Below are positions 45,030-57,424 of a stretch of 64,000 nt of DNA, in pieces. Positions within the stretch are counted from its first letter, which is position 1. Each line of letters starts with the position of its first letter. Both the position numbers and the translations under genes were made by a program. Where the stretch lies: contig JAULSN010000001.1 of assembly GCA_033439765.1 (NCBI GenBank), forward strand, positions 1,116,001-1,180,000. The letters run 5' to 3'. The DNA is from Lasiosphaeria ovina (lineage: Eukaryota; Ascomycota; Sordariomycetes; Sordariales; Lasiosphaeriaceae). Below the pieces are notes generated by a model that did not search any database, had not been told where the DNA came from, and worked only from the letters and a program-made list of their open reading frames with translations.

Positions 45030-48000
45030 GGTCAAGCTTGACGTCTCGATAGAGCGTTATTTCCCGCCCAATGGCTCGGCCAGACCTGGCGCCGGTGACT
45101 CGCCAAACGACGATGGAATGAAGGAATTGCCCCTATTTCACTCTTGCAACGTTGAGGGCAGCAGGGTGAGCGAGCTCGAACTGGGCCAGGAAAGCCAATG
45201 TCTGCCAAATCTGGTCAATATTGGCGGACTATAGAATCCGTGATCTGGGTCTCGCGAGGTATATTATGAGGCTCGAGGTTAAGTGAGCTTCAGGATGTCG
45301 CCAATTGACCTTAGCGGGCCTGATGGAAGTCGAGACAGGCAGTCGGAATTTTGTGAGAAGGGCGGGGGTATGCCTCACGGAGGACAAGACAAGGAATTGG
45401 GCTTCTTCTAAGAATTGGAAACGAGGAAGAGAGAAATGGGGCTTACCTGCCCACTGCGAGCAGTCAGTCACACCGGAATAATTGGGACTTGGGACGGAGA
45501 GCAAAGCGAGAGTTGACTAAGGGACGTAGACAAGCCGTGTTGGGACGAATGTCTGGTCTAGTGGCAACATGAAAGAAAAGAAAGGTTGCTAGCTAAGCTA
45601 CCTTTTGACCTGGAGTAGGTAAGACCTTGGCTACATAAGGCAGGGAAAAGTCCGACGTGGTGGAACAGCAATAGAAGCAGAAGTAGAAGTAGACGCAAAA
45701 GCAGAGGTAAAAAAGAGAGAAGCAAAAACAAAAGCAGCTTGAGAACCACCTTACCTTACCTCTCTTCTCGAACTCGCCCCTTGTCTGCCTTTGCTGGGGG
45801 TGGAAGGAATCCCGGCACGTCATACTGGCTGTGCTCCGTACTGTATGTAATGGAAGGTATGGACATACATACATACGCACCATGTATATTACACCTACCT
45901 GTAGATAAGTGAGGTTTTGACTCATGCGGTGAAGGAATGACAAAGTGGTGGTGTGAAACTGGAATACCTGTTATAGAACAGGCCCGTGGCTCGTGGGTCA
46001 GGCGGGTTCCGATTTGCTGCGGCAGTCTCTCCAGCCAAGGGGAGGGTGCATTAGGCAAAGAAGAGGGTCGTCTTGCAGCGTTGCGGCAGGGAGCTGGTGG
46101 TTGCGCCATTGAATGCAATTGATTGCTTCTCCCCGCCACTTCATGTGTGGGCGTTGGAAAACTGTCGGGCGCAGGACAACACGTGCAGCTATGTACCGCA
46201 GATCTCGTGAGGCGCCGAGTACTTGACTGGTCGATCTCACCAAGAATGCACTTCTTGATCTTGACTTTGCATCTACAACGCCGCGGTGCCAATCGCAGGC
46301 GAGCGCTCAGGAATAATGCTGACAAAAATAGCAGGCTCCTCCAAACGCTGACTGAGTCCTGAGTACCTAGCGGCTTCCGGGAATCGCTCTCACCAAGGCG
46401 GTTCCCGAGCGGTGTGAGTGTGTGGAACTAGCGGCGGTTGTTAGGGCAGGCACGGCCCAGATGGCCGCCGAACGCGGGCGAGCTACCTCCTTCCGCTGTG
46501 ATAGACATCTATGCACCCCAATCCTTCCGGACACATGTTGACCAAACTTACCATAGACCGTCTTCTATTAGGTGTCATTCTCACCACCGGCTAGGACTGG
46601 ACGCGAGTGCGGGGCGCATATCTGCTATGCTCTGCCAAGTTTGACGTGAATCTGGACCCGAGAGTGGACAGGCGAGGCTGGTAGGTAATTACCATGTCCT
46701 GAACACAATCTGTAGGGACAAAGCGACGGGGTACACTAAGGGTATACATACTTACAGAGTACTAGTACTATCCGCATCACGCATATTGCACCGTTACGAA
46801 GCCGTCGAGACTGGAAGGGGCAGCCGCGCTTTTCCGTCTTTGCAGCGGCTCATTAACATGCTCGGTTTTTCAGGCAGAAGGCAGGCGGAGACGAGGCTTC
46901 CTCTAAAGTATGCTGCCTGGGTTAATCGAGACGAGTACTCCGTAGCTCTGGTGGTAACCTATGTTGGTAAAGTTGAAGCACTCCATGTACGTACTACTGT
47001 ACGGGTACGGATACTCCGACAGGACGAAGGAGAACTGCAGGGCAATGGCGCGTTTACGCCCCGCCTGGCAGCTTCCCTTCCGGAAGCGTTGATGGGGTTC
47101 CCCACGATAATAAGTTCCCTAACGAGATCCTCCCCTTGCTATTGGTTGGATCCTCCTTCTTTTGACCGGAGTCGGCTCGGGCCCGGCCCTTGGCAGGCCA
47201 ATGGCGGGGAGTCACGACCGAGCGGCTTAACTCCGCCACCTCCATACTGAGTTGGATAACACAGTTGATCCCGTGATGGTTAAATCACACACCTAAAAAA
47301 AGCAAACAGAAAAAGTCGGCAAAACACTCTCTGTAAAGACTCCAAGACACTTCAAGGTGCATACTGAGGCACATAACTCACATCTACAACATCTTTCAAC
47401 AGTCGTGCCGCCAAGAATGACGTTCGAAAATCACAGCCCGTCAGACGCGGTGATATCGAGGTAAAATGTTGCCGGAGATCTTCGTCGGGCGTAAAGGCTG
47501 TTGTTTCTCCCAAACTCGGGCGTGAATTTTAAGGCATTTTTTCTAGCCCCAAACATATCGAGATGATGTGGAAAATGCATCCTACACAAAGCTTACGGAC
47601 AGAGATGGTCCTGGAAATCAGCACTTTTGCCCTGTCCCAGCCTATCGGCACCTTCTATTGCTTAACGTGAAGTCCATTGACGAGAATGGCCTTAAGTGGT
47701 TCTCAACCAAGCCCCGTCTTGGGGAGCTCTCGTAGCAAACTGGGAGTTATAGACATCTAAACGTTGAATGCCCAAGCATCTTTTGCTGCCAGCCAGATCA
47801 AAATCTCAATTACAAGTGATAGCCGGGGCAAGTCGGCGTTCAAGACTCTTTAATTCGCCATCGTCTCATTGACCGGGTCACAACAACCGCCTCCACGTTG
47901 AGCGTGGGACATAAATCACGCTTGACATCTTCGGCCTGTAACCGACAGCCCCGGTAAGTTTCCTCAAGTATAAAAAGGAGAAAAGAAAATAAACAGAACA

Positions 48001-51000
48001 AAAAAGGGGGGCGATCACTGCTGACAGTGAGAATGTTGTGCTACCGTCGACCCCGGCCCAACCTTCTTCCTAGCCGGTAGCATGTTGAACGCCTGGCTTG
48101 GCCGGAGCCATGGGACTGTTGGCCTGGACGTGGACGAACAATTGTTGACGCACCTGAGAGGCGGCCCGGAACACCGCCGACACCCGGCCGCAGATCCTTT
48201 CCCAGGACCTTTTCGATTCTGCAATGATACCGACGGGTTCGGTAGCACAAAGGTCTTGACACCTTTTTTCCTCTCTTACTTTTTTCATCCTTTTCGCCCT
48301 GAATTACTCAAAAAGCCTTTTTCATTCTTTCTTTTGCCATTCGCTTGCCTCAGCCCGGACATGTCCGCAGACGGGCAGGCGTGCTACGACCGGCCACTGT
48401 AGTCCGGGTGTGACGTGCAACGGCCAATCGTGATCCTCTTTCTCTTCCACAACCTCATTCCAAATCACATGTTGCAAGCAGTAACTTCTGCTTGTCTATC
48501 TACCCTACCTTTTATGGGGCCGATAACAGAATCATGAAAAAAAAAAACCCGGTATCGAGGGATTTACCGAATACCGCAACACCAAGGAGCGAGAACAATG
48601 CCCAAATAGGCAGGTTGTTTGCCCCGGCCTTCTCCTTTCAACAACTCGTATTAACAAGCCGCAGCCGGGAGTCTCTACCCCTCCACATGCCGTCACGCCG
48701 AAAAAAGACGTCACGGCTTTTCTCGCTTCCGCCTCCACTCGGTGATCGCAGCGGTTCAAGGTGGCGGGGGTTGCCAAAGCCGAGACAAAAGAGTAAGCAC
48801 GGATGGATTTCGTCTAGAACAGAGGGATGGCCGATTACCAACAATGACTTGGCAGGGTTTATGTTGCGCTCGCTCTACGGTTGTAAGAGGAAGTATTCAC
48901 CATATTCGCTTATCGGCAGCCTATCACTGTCCTGCTCCGGTCCTAGACTAGAAACAAAGAAGTAGGTTGAAGCTTAGGTAGATATTCGTAGGTAGGCAGG
49001 TATAAGGTGGGTAATGTAGTAGGAGCAGCTCGTCGCACTAATACCGACCTCAGCTCGCATTTGATAGGCCAATGCACATGCACAGTAGATTCTTCAATCC
49101 CGTCTCCCTGCACGGCCTTTTGAGTTGACTCACGCCGTGAATCCAAGGGGACGCATCGATGGAAATGGTTAGGGAAGGGGGGCTGTGTGATGTCGGGAGT
49201 TGATGATGTTGATTTCGTCCTGCGCGAGTCAACAGCCTCGGCACTTCCGAATCATCGCTCACAAGGAGACATTGGCATTGAGTCGATAGCCATGCAGTTT
49301 AACTGAATCCAGATTCCTTCTCACCAAACCAATTTTCTGTCAATCATGGACAGCGAGAAATCATGACTTGCTTCTCTGTTCACACATCCGCATCTCAACT
49401 TGCAGCGGAGTGCCCGAAGTGTCTGAGGACAACACCGGGAAGTTGCAGCAGTGATGGCTTGCCTACCTACTGTGTCGCCTTGAGTGCGACTGCATTTCGA
49501 GACCCGGTTGACAGCATCATCGACAAGGACGGGGTAAGCGTTTCCTCGGTTGCCGTCAGAGTGCATAGGTATCATAAGATGGCCGCAGAGGGCCAACATT
49601 ACCTTGTGGACGATGTCTGTAACCCCCTCCAGCGTTTTAAACTGCCAGCCGGTAACGGTGGATGAGAAAAATGATAGCCTTCAAGACAACCCACGATTGG
49701 GAGAATCCATGGCGACCATTGTCCCTTTGCGGAGGAATCAGAGTGGCGTTCGTTGGACCTGACCTCCTGCCGGCGACCTCGCCCTAGGTAAGACAGAACA
49801 TTCCACAGGGCTAGGTTGAGGGCCATCCGACTTGTATCATATCGAGGCTTGTTGTCTGTGCAAAAGGCAAGTAAAACACCAGGGACCAACAACCCAGAGC
49901 TGGCTACGGGCAGCTTTGGGTGGCCGCTTGGCCTCTGCGTGGGGGGGATTTGCCCCGCTGTAGCAGGTTCTCTAGCGCCAATGGTGGAAGGCAGAGGGAA
50001 GGCGGACATCTTTCCTGGCAACCGAATACGGATAAGGCTGACTTGGAAACGTTCGGATTCTGCGGGAACGTGAACAAAAGACGAGACCCGGTCACATTTG
50101 AGAGCCAACTGGGCATCGAGTTTCTGTTTGAGCGGGAAACAGCACGTTATTTCTTTTGGCGCCAGGCGGGAGTGTGCCGGTTCAAGAGGTTGGAAGTGCC
50201 ACATGGAAACAGTGGGAAGGCGGGGTGGGGGGCGAGGGATCGACAAGCCGCCGCAGTTTCTTGTCCGGTGTAAGAGGTGGACGAGCTGGCCTAGGATCGT
50301 GGACACCCGGAAACTTGCTGGCATCTGGAGTCTGGCATAACAACGTCTGAGCATACTCTGGGGAGAGTGATCAAACCGAAGACTCAATTTCAACTCTGGC
50401 ATGCAGTCCGATTTCCTATTTAGCGGAAGTTTCTACGGAGCACCTCATGGCAATGGAGTCGCTCGTTCTTCTCGACTTCCTGGGGCGCGTGCTGGCGGTT
50501 GCTAAACCCAGGCCCCGCGATTCGGGAACTTCCACCGTCTGTTCTGCGTAACATGGCCCGGATGAGCCCACTCTGCAGGCTGTTCAATCAAGTGGGCCGG
50601 CTTCCAAGTTGGCCACGGGCATTGGTGAGCTGGCAATCGGTTAGTAGCACGGCCCTGCAGCCTTGTAGGGTACCTCAGGTCCATCTCTGAGAGGAGTCTC
50701 TCATTCGACAATACGGAATACGCAGTATGGAGAGCTCGCATCTCAGTGGGCGGGCATCAGGGCCGGCTCCAATACTTCTTCCAGTATAGCTTGCACATCG
50801 GGGGTGTCGGAGCGGGACCTTTGGGTGCTTTGCCAGGCGTGGTGTCTGGTGTGAGAAAGAAGGCTTAAACCAGGCCGTCCAGGGTTCGGGGAAACACCGC
50901 GCCTGCTTGATTGGCTAGACCACGACACCAAAACGCGACAGACACCGCAACGGGATCGTGGTGGTGGACAGCCCCACAACAAGGGTCAGCTCCATGGAGT

Positions 51001-51559
51001 GGAGGGAACTCCAACAACTTACTTGATCCCACGATCTCAACAGAGAGAGAGAGAGACTTGTGACCGAAGTGACCACATCTGTCAGAAATCCGCTCCGTTT
51101 CGTCCAAAATCTCTGTGTGTTTTACTTTGGCCTCTTTCGCGCCGAGTTCCTCGTCCACGTCTCAACCCGAGATTCGCTACCACTGGGGTGCACTCTTTTT
51201 GAGTTCGACGAGTCCCCTCCCCTGCCTGCCCTGCCCTCTAACGTGCGTTCCCAGCGGAGCATTGTCGACTTAAAGTTGCACAAGCTCCTGCGGGCGATTT
51301 CTCGATCAGCACTCCTACTGCACCGCCTCTTGGACCTACGACGACTCATTTGGTCCCAAGTCAATTCAATTGATCACATCTACGATCCCCTCGCGCGATT
51401 CTCGACCACTCGGAGCGATAGCTTTGTTGCTGCTCCGGAGCTAAAGACCGGTCGCAGCCCACTCACTCAACACATCGAGACGCACGATCTCACACCCCCC
51501 TCGTCTCACTTACCTACGCAGCTCGATGATAACCGTCGGACTGCCGACCTAATGCCACA
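45030..51559. other. 6.5-kb gene-poor region between class C ABC transporter and CAC2
   Basis: No coding region is supported. Candidates considered: a minus-strand ATG frame at 49599-50402 (267 codons, no domain); an ATG frame at 48082-48402 with a TATAAAAAG box at about 47970-47978; and a small frame from the ATG near 47417 with a GTAAAA donor and TTTTCTAG acceptor. None resembles a known family. Notably, 47251-48014 has no open frame above about 60 codons on either strand. TACTCCGTA-type motifs recur at 45835, 46936 and 47009, and TAGG motifs at 48975-49020. The two flanking genes diverge, so both promoters are inside. A decayed transposon or a non-coding RNA gene cannot be excluded. Confidence 0.5.
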
Positions 51560-51563
51560 ATGA
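51552..51563 (+). promoter_or_regulatory. Four-codon uORF overlapping the CAC2 start codon
   Basis: ATG CCA CAA TGA at 51552-51563; its TGA stop (51561-51563) overlaps the CAC2 ATG (51560-51562). The arrangement would allow termination-reinitiation or leaky scanning to set CAC2 output. The sequence is clear; function is inferred. Confidence 0.6.
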
Positions 51564-54025
51564 AGGCCACTCCGCTGATTATACACTGGCACCACGAAAA
51601 CAACAACCCATATCCAATTTACTCTGCCCACTTCGAGCCCCACGGGAAGGGCCGCCTAGCTACCGGTGCGGGCGACAACAATGTTCGGGTAGGCCTCGCC
51701 TTGTCTCGTTTGCCCACCGCTCTCTTGTTCCCCCGGCTGACTCGACGATACTGCAGCTGTGGAAGATAGAGGAGGACGGCGAAGACCGGCGAGTCGAATA
51801 TCTAGCGACGCTCTCGAAGCACTCGCAAGCCGTAAATGTAGTGCGCTGGGCCCCCAAGGGTAAGTCTGCCCCTCCCGAGCCACCAAGCAAGGTTATTCCT
51901 GCTGACCTTCCTCTTCGCAGGTGAGCTCCTCGCATCTGCCGGCGACGATGGCAATGTAATACTATGGGTCCCTTCGGACAGCCACCTCCCAGCCTTTGGC
52001 AACGAGGGCCTTGAAGACAAGGAGACTTGGCGGACAAAACACATGTTCCGGGGGCTGGGCACCGGCATCTACGACCTCGCTTGGTCGCCGGATGCCACAT
52101 ACTTCATTATCGGCAGCATGGACAATGTTGCACGAATCTACAATGCTGGCACAGGTAGGCAACGCCCGACCGGCTCCACGATGGGCTTGCTTCGCTAACA
52201 CAGGCCTCCAGGACAGCTAGTGCGTCAGATTGCCGAGCACAGTCACTATGTCCAGGGCGTCGCCTGGGATCCGCTGAATGAGTATATCGCGACTCAGTCG
52301 TCGGACCGTTCGGTGCACATCTACAGCCTCAAGACAAAGGATGGACAGTACACGCTCAACAGCCATGGCGGGGAGACCCCCAAGGTTGCCAGCCATTTCA
52401 AGACGGACCTCCCTCCCCGACGGATATCCTCCAACAGCCCGGCTCCGCCTGATATGGGCTACCGGTCGGTCCTCGCCTCTGTCGACGCGGTGCCCAGCGT
52501 GGCGACAGGCTCCCCGGTCCCTTCGGCACCCGGAACCCCGACATCGATTGCACTGCCCATGAATCCCCCGAGCGTCTTTAGTCACAGCCGAAGGTCGTCC
52601 TTCTCTTCGAGGCGCTCGGTCTCTCCAGCTCCGTCGATGCCTCTCCCAGCTGTTATGCCCATGGAGGCCTCTCCCAAGCCCATCCCTACAAGCACCGGCC
52701 TGGGCGTGAAGAATGCCAGTCTGTACGCAAACGAGGCGTTGACTTCTTTCTTCCGGAGGCTGACCTTCACGCCGGATGGGGCTCTCCTCCTGACCCCCGC
52801 CGGCCAGTACCAGACCCAGCACCATGTTGACGGTGGCAGGCCGTCGTATGAGGTTCTCAATACTGTATACATTTATACGAGAGGCGGGATCAACAAGCCT
52901 CCTATCGCACACCTCCCAGGCCACAAGAAGCCCTCAGTCGCAGTGAGGTGTTCTCCGGTCATCTACACGCTGAGGCAGTCCCCGCCTGTTACCAAGCACA
53001 TTACGATCGACACGTCCTCGGCTGAGGAGGCTATCCCGTCTCTACCTGAGCCTCTCTCGAAGCCTTCTCCGGCTCCCATGATCATGGAGCCGCCGCCGCC
53101 TCCCACCTCTGGCGAAGGTCCTACGTCTTCTTCGAAGCATCTCAGTCTCGAAACGGCTGTTCAAACCCCGGGACCCAAGGCCGCGTTTTCGCTCAATTAC
53201 CGCATGGTGTATGCCGTGGCGACGCAGGATTCGGTATTGCTGTATGACACTCAGCAGCAGACTCCGATCTGTATTGTGAGCAATCTGCACTGCGCCACCT
53301 TTACCGACTTGGCCTGGTAGGTTTTATCCCCATCCCCCAATGGGTTCATTTAGAGTCTAACAAATGTCTCCAGGTCCACTGATGGATTGACGTTGTTGAT
53401 ATCGTCGTCTGACGGGTTTTGCTCAACGTTATCCTTTTCGGCAGGTGAGCTGGGGCAGGTCTACACTGGAGAGCTCGGGCCGCCGAAAGTTTCATCTGGA
53501 ACGGCTGCCTCGTCGAGCCAAAATACGCCAGTCCCGACGCCGACGTCGGTCTTTGCACCCCCCTCACCTTATCGCAACGGCGGCTCCCACCGTCACCGGG
53601 ATTCTGCCAGCTCGATTACAGCACCTTCCCCACCGCCGCTGTCGGCAGCCTCGTTTGTCAGCCAACGGCCAGGATCGCCTGCGCGTTCCAACTCGGCCTC
53701 TTCGATTCTGACGCAGTCCTCGACAGCGCAGACGGGGGTGGTGAGCAATCCGACGCTCATATCAGGTCAAGTACCTAGCATAGCGGCCACGAACTCGGGT
53801 AAGATCACGGGCGTCCCAATGACGACACCACCTGAGACGCCGCGCGAGTTTCCCCGGGGCTCGGCGACGGGTGCGGCGGCTGCTGGTAGCAAGAGAGATA
53901 ATACCGACAGCGACGTCGAGGATGCGTCGGGGTCACAGCCCAAGCGCAGACGAATTGCGCCGACACTAGTAAGCGGAGGGACGTTCCCGACGAATGGGAG
54001 CAGCAACGAAGAGCCGAAGGCGTAG
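51560..54025 (+). CDS. cac2: Chromatin assembly factor 1 subunit B (CAC2/p60), WD40 protein
   Basis: Five exons: 51560-51688, 51757-51859, 51921-52154, 52212-53316 and 53374-54025; 740 aa. Introns are 51689-51756, 51860-51920, 52155-52211 and 53317-53373, all GT-AG and frame-restoring. The N-terminus MKATPLIIHWHHENNNPYPI followed by SAHFEPHGKGRLATGAGDNN is the CAF-1 p60 signature. WD repeats follow: LWKIEEDGEDRRVEYLATLS, AVNVVRWAPKGELLASAGDD, ILWVP, GIYDLAWSPDATYFIIGSMD, YVQGVAWDPLNEYIATQSSD, VHIYSL, and later FTDLAWSTDGLTLLISSSDG. Repeats are interrupted by long Ser/Pro-rich inserts, and the C-terminus is disordered with a basic QPKRRRIAP nuclear signal. CAF-1 deposits H3-H4 behind replication forks with Cac1 and Msi1/Cac3. 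Confidence 0.96.
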
Positions 54026-54918
54026 GTCGTCACAGCCGTCTGAGGGCCAGGATGGGATGCTTTCAAAACAATAAGGGCGCAATTTTGCTGGGATGGACAG
54101 GGCGTTTTCGGAAAGAAATGGAAAAGGGCTCGAGGGCAGCGTCCCGGGGAAAGGGTCAAGGGTGGAGTTTATTTTATCTTGGTATTTCGGTCTCTCGGCT
54201 CTCATCGGTGCCCTGTCTACGCTCTTCGCTTCTGTTTAGCATCCGGCGGTGTTTGGGAAGGGCTGGTTGGAAGCACCGAGGTGTCTTTGGCGATAGCAAT
54301 GGCGCATCGTCACGACTGTAGAGGCTTTATTCTGTTCCTTATCTAGAGTCTGCCTTTCACAAAGTTCTGGCTCGACGGATAGGGGCCTGCCTATTTATCT
54401 AGGTTGTTCAGGTGCGCTTTTAGCGACTTAGTATGACAATACAAGACCACGAAACATCTTGCCGACTGTGTGTCAGACAGAGCAATGTCGTGTGAGTTTG
54501 GAAAGAGGTGAGCATGTTTGATTCTTGCTCGGTGTCACAGTCTAGGTAGAGTGCGGATGGACGCCCGAGTACTCCCTGGGGGGGCTGTAGAAGAGGGGAA
54601 TTCTCGTTGGTCTCACCCCGACGATAACCACGGCGGCCTTCCCCGGCTTAAGATAAGAGGCACCCGATGTTGATCCTTTGTGCACCTTTCGGAGGGGAAA
54701 GCACTGGGGGGTATCTCCTCACCGCTTGCCAACGGGCGTACTACACGTGCAGTAGCGGATGCGGGGAAGGGCACCACCCCTAACCCCTTGCCGCGCCGAA
54801 CCGCAGCAGGCCATTCATTCATGGAGATGGGACCTACCATCTCACTTACACAAGCCCGGAAGTCGGGGAAGCGCCGTGGCCTTTCAACAGTGTACTTGTA
54901 CTTGTTACAACCCCCAGC

Positions 54919-54975
54919 CCTTTATTCCTTGCCCAAGCGTTTATTCCTAAACCAACCGTTTATTCCTAGACCAAC
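54919..54975. repeat. Three tandem 19-nt units, CGTTTATTCCTARACCAAC type
   Basis: Units at 54919-54937 (divergent), 54938-54956 and 54957-54975. The last two differ at one base. Non-coding, upstream of the amidase. Confidence 0.75.
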
Positions 54976-55076
54976 CGTGGCTTTTTCCCTTTATTTACTG
55001 AGCAATGCTCGGAAACAAGCCAAGGTCATAGTCCGAGTGAGCGAGGTGTACTAAGGAGACGGACACTGTTTCTCAT

Positions 55077-55112
55077 CTACCTACCTACCTACCTACCTAC
55101 CTACCTACCTAC
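55077..55112. repeat. CTAC tetranucleotide microsatellite, nine units
   Basis: Nine perfect CTAC units, about 120 nt upstream of the amidase start codon and followed by more degenerate TTACCTTAC units. Confidence 0.9.
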
Positions 55113-55228
55113 CCAGGTTACATTACCTTACTTACCTTACTTGCAGCCCAACTAGCAACCGGACCTTGGTTGTCATCGACCCGGCCCGGTTGGCAACTAG
55201 ACTGGCTGGTTACTAGTGAGGAGCCAAG

Positions 55229-57089
55229 ATGGGGTTCTTCTCGGACTATTTCCAGCATCGGCGGGACTGGTGAGTGTCCAAAGTGAAACACTGCCTTCAT
55301 GTGAGTGACTTACAAGATGCCGTCATGCTGACACGGCCGGCCCGGCACAGCCGCTTCAAGCAGCAGGAGCGGAGGGACCGCATCCGGGCCCTCACCGCCT
55401 ACCACGGCGCCTTCACAGCGGCGGACCGGAAGACGGTGGCGCGGCCCATCGAGGATCTGGTGGCCGACGTGCACAGCGGCGCCGTGTCACCGCTCGACGT
55501 GTTGCGCACATACGGCAAAGTGGCGCTCAAGGCCCACGTGCGGACCAACTGCGTGACCGAGGTCATGCTGCCGTCGGCCGAGGCTTGGCTGCGTGACGGC
55601 GCTATCAACCTGCGCGGCCCGCTGGCCGGCGTCCCCGTCAGCCTCAAAGACACGGTCGCCGTCGGCGGCTACGACACTACCGTGGGATACAGCAGCTTCG
55701 TCGGCAACAAGACGCCCGACGACGGGCCCATGACGCGCCTGCTGAAGGACGCCGGCGCCGTGCCCTACGTCAAGACCAACATGCCCATCACGCTGCTGAG
55801 CTTCGAGAGCACAAACGACGTCTGGGGCCGGTGCACCAACCCGCACAACCCCGACTACTCGCCCGGCGGGTCCACGGGCGGCGAGGCTGCCCTGCTGGCC
55901 CTCGGCGGCCGCATCGGCATCGGCAGCGACGTAGCCGGCAGTGTTCGTGCTCCGGCCCACTTCTCGGGCTGCTACAGCTTGCGGTGCTCGACGGGCCGCT
56001 GGCCCAAGATCGGCATCTGCACGAGCATGCCGGGCCAGGAGGGCGTGCCGGCCGTCTACAGCCCCATGGCCCGCACGCTCGGCGACCTGACATACTTCAC
56101 GCGGGCCGTCGTCGGCATGCAGCCGTGGAAGTACGACTACACCGTCCACCCGCTCCCCTGGCGGCCCGAAGTGGAGCGCGAGTATGCCAACAAGGAGGTC
56201 CTCCGCGTCGGCGTGCTGCGCACAGACGGCGTCGTCGACCCGAGCCCGGCCTGCGCGCGCGCCCTGGAGACGGCCGCGGAGGCGCTTCGCGAGCAGGGTC
56301 ACGAGGTTGTCGACATCAGCTCCGCGGGCAGCGGCGCCCCGCCCGACATGTACGAGGCGCTGCGGCTGGCCTCGCTGCTGCTCAACGCCGACGGGTGCCA
56401 GATGTTTGAGACGTTTATGCGGCCGGGGGAGTGGAACGACGCCGGCGCGGCGCAGATGGTGCGGCTGGCCCGGCTCTGGGCGCCCGTCCGCTACGTGTAC
56501 TACCTCTGGGTCAAGTACGTGCGCCGCGACGACGTCTGGGCCGGGCTGGTGAGGGACTGGCGGGCGAAGACGGTGCTCGAGAACTGGTACCTCGTGAAGC
56601 AGCGCGAGGCGTACCGCTCAAAGTGGTTCGACTGGTGGGACGGCCGGGGCCTCGACGTCCTGCTGACGCCGCCAAACGCCACCCCCGCCGTCCCGCACGA
56701 CGGCATGCGCGACGCCGTGAGCAGCTGCGGCTACACCTTCCTCTTCAACCTGGTGAGTGTCCTCCTTGATCGGAACCTGGCCATGTCTCTCTCTGCTCTA
56801 TATTAACCCGCACCCGTAGCTGGACTACACGGCCGGCGTCCTGCCCGTCACGCACGTGGACAAGGCGAGAGACAGACTCCCCGCGACCTTCAGGCTCGGG
56901 CCGCTCAACGGCGTCGCGAGGGGCGCCTACAAGCTCTACGACGCCGACCGCATGCACGGGCTGCCCGTCGGCGTGCAGGTCGTCGGCCGCCGCCTCGAGG
57001 AGGAGAAGGTGCTGGCCGTCATGAAACGGCTCGAGGACGCCCTCGGCGACGACAAGTACGAGCTCCTCGACCTCGCCGTGCTCGACTAG
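55229..57089 (+). CDS. Amidase signature family enzyme (acetamidase-like)
   Basis: Exons are 55229-55269, 55351-56752 and 56820-57089; introns 55270-55350 (GTGAGT...GGCACAG) and 56753-56819 (GTGAGT...CCGTAG); 570 aa, normal for fungal amidases. The start ATG at 55229 encodes MGFFSDYFQHRRDC. The Ser-cisSer-Lys triad is visible: Lys113 (GVPVSLKDTV), Ser188 (GGSTGGEAA) and Ser211 (GSDVAGSVRAPA). The 75- and 23-residue spacings match the family. It should hydrolyse small amides to acid and ammonia; amdS-like, but the substrate is unproven. Upstream GATA sites fit nitrogen control by an AreA/Nit2-type factor. Codon use is extremely GC3-rich, which creates long antisense frames (for example 55487-56302) that are not genes. 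Confidence 0.95.
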
Positions 57090-57424
57090 GCTAGGTCCGC
57101 CACGGCGATTTGTGTGAAGATGGGGGGGGGGGAATGGCGGTGTAGGGAGGAAGAAGGTATTGTGTGAGCTTGTTTGGTTAGGGTACGAGTTGCAATGATA
57201 GGCAGGTTTGGGATGGGAGGAGTAAAGTGAAGCCGGCCATATGCGTCTTGGTCTGAATATTTTCCGTGTTTTCCTATTTCTTGTTACATTGCGATTTTAG
57301 CCTCGGCGACGAAGATCCAATAAGAACATGAACCAAGCCCTTCTTCCTTCTTTGCAAAGCTGCGCGGCATGACGAGAACAATATCGGATAGCGCAGCCTT
57401 TCCTTCTGCAAATTTCAGTACCTT
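57090..57424. other. Short convergent 3' region
   Basis: About 335 bases between the amidase and the DUF6594 gene. A short G run lies near 57123-57131. No gene seen. Confidence 0.6.

Larger units (their letters stand above)
54026..55228. other. Intergenic region between CAC2 and amidase, probable amidase promoter
   Basis: No supported gene. It contains HGATAR (GATA-factor) sites at 54339-54344 and 54395-54400 (both TTATCT, minus strand), 54622-54627 (CGATAA) and 54651-54656 (AGATAA); a decayed 19-nt tandem repeat at 54919-54975; and a CTAC microsatellite at 55077-55112 about 120 nt before the amidase ATG. Confidence 0.55.

Noticed and set aside
48082..48402. 106-codon ATG frame with a TATAAAAAG box about 110 nt upstream
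   Set aside because: Translation has no family resemblance and ends in Phe/Pro-rich low complexity; a TATA-like string alone is weak support.
49599..50402. 267-codon minus-strand ATG frame
   Set aside because: Has a true ATG, but no domain and no splicing or codon-bias support; its length is within chance expectation for the window.
51060..51563. 167-codon frame ending at the CAC2 start
   Set aside because: Begins with GTG; only the terminal ATG-CCA-CAA-TGA is a real potential uORF.
55487..56302. 271-codon minus-strand frame
   Set aside because: Antisense shadow of the GC3-rich amidase exon.
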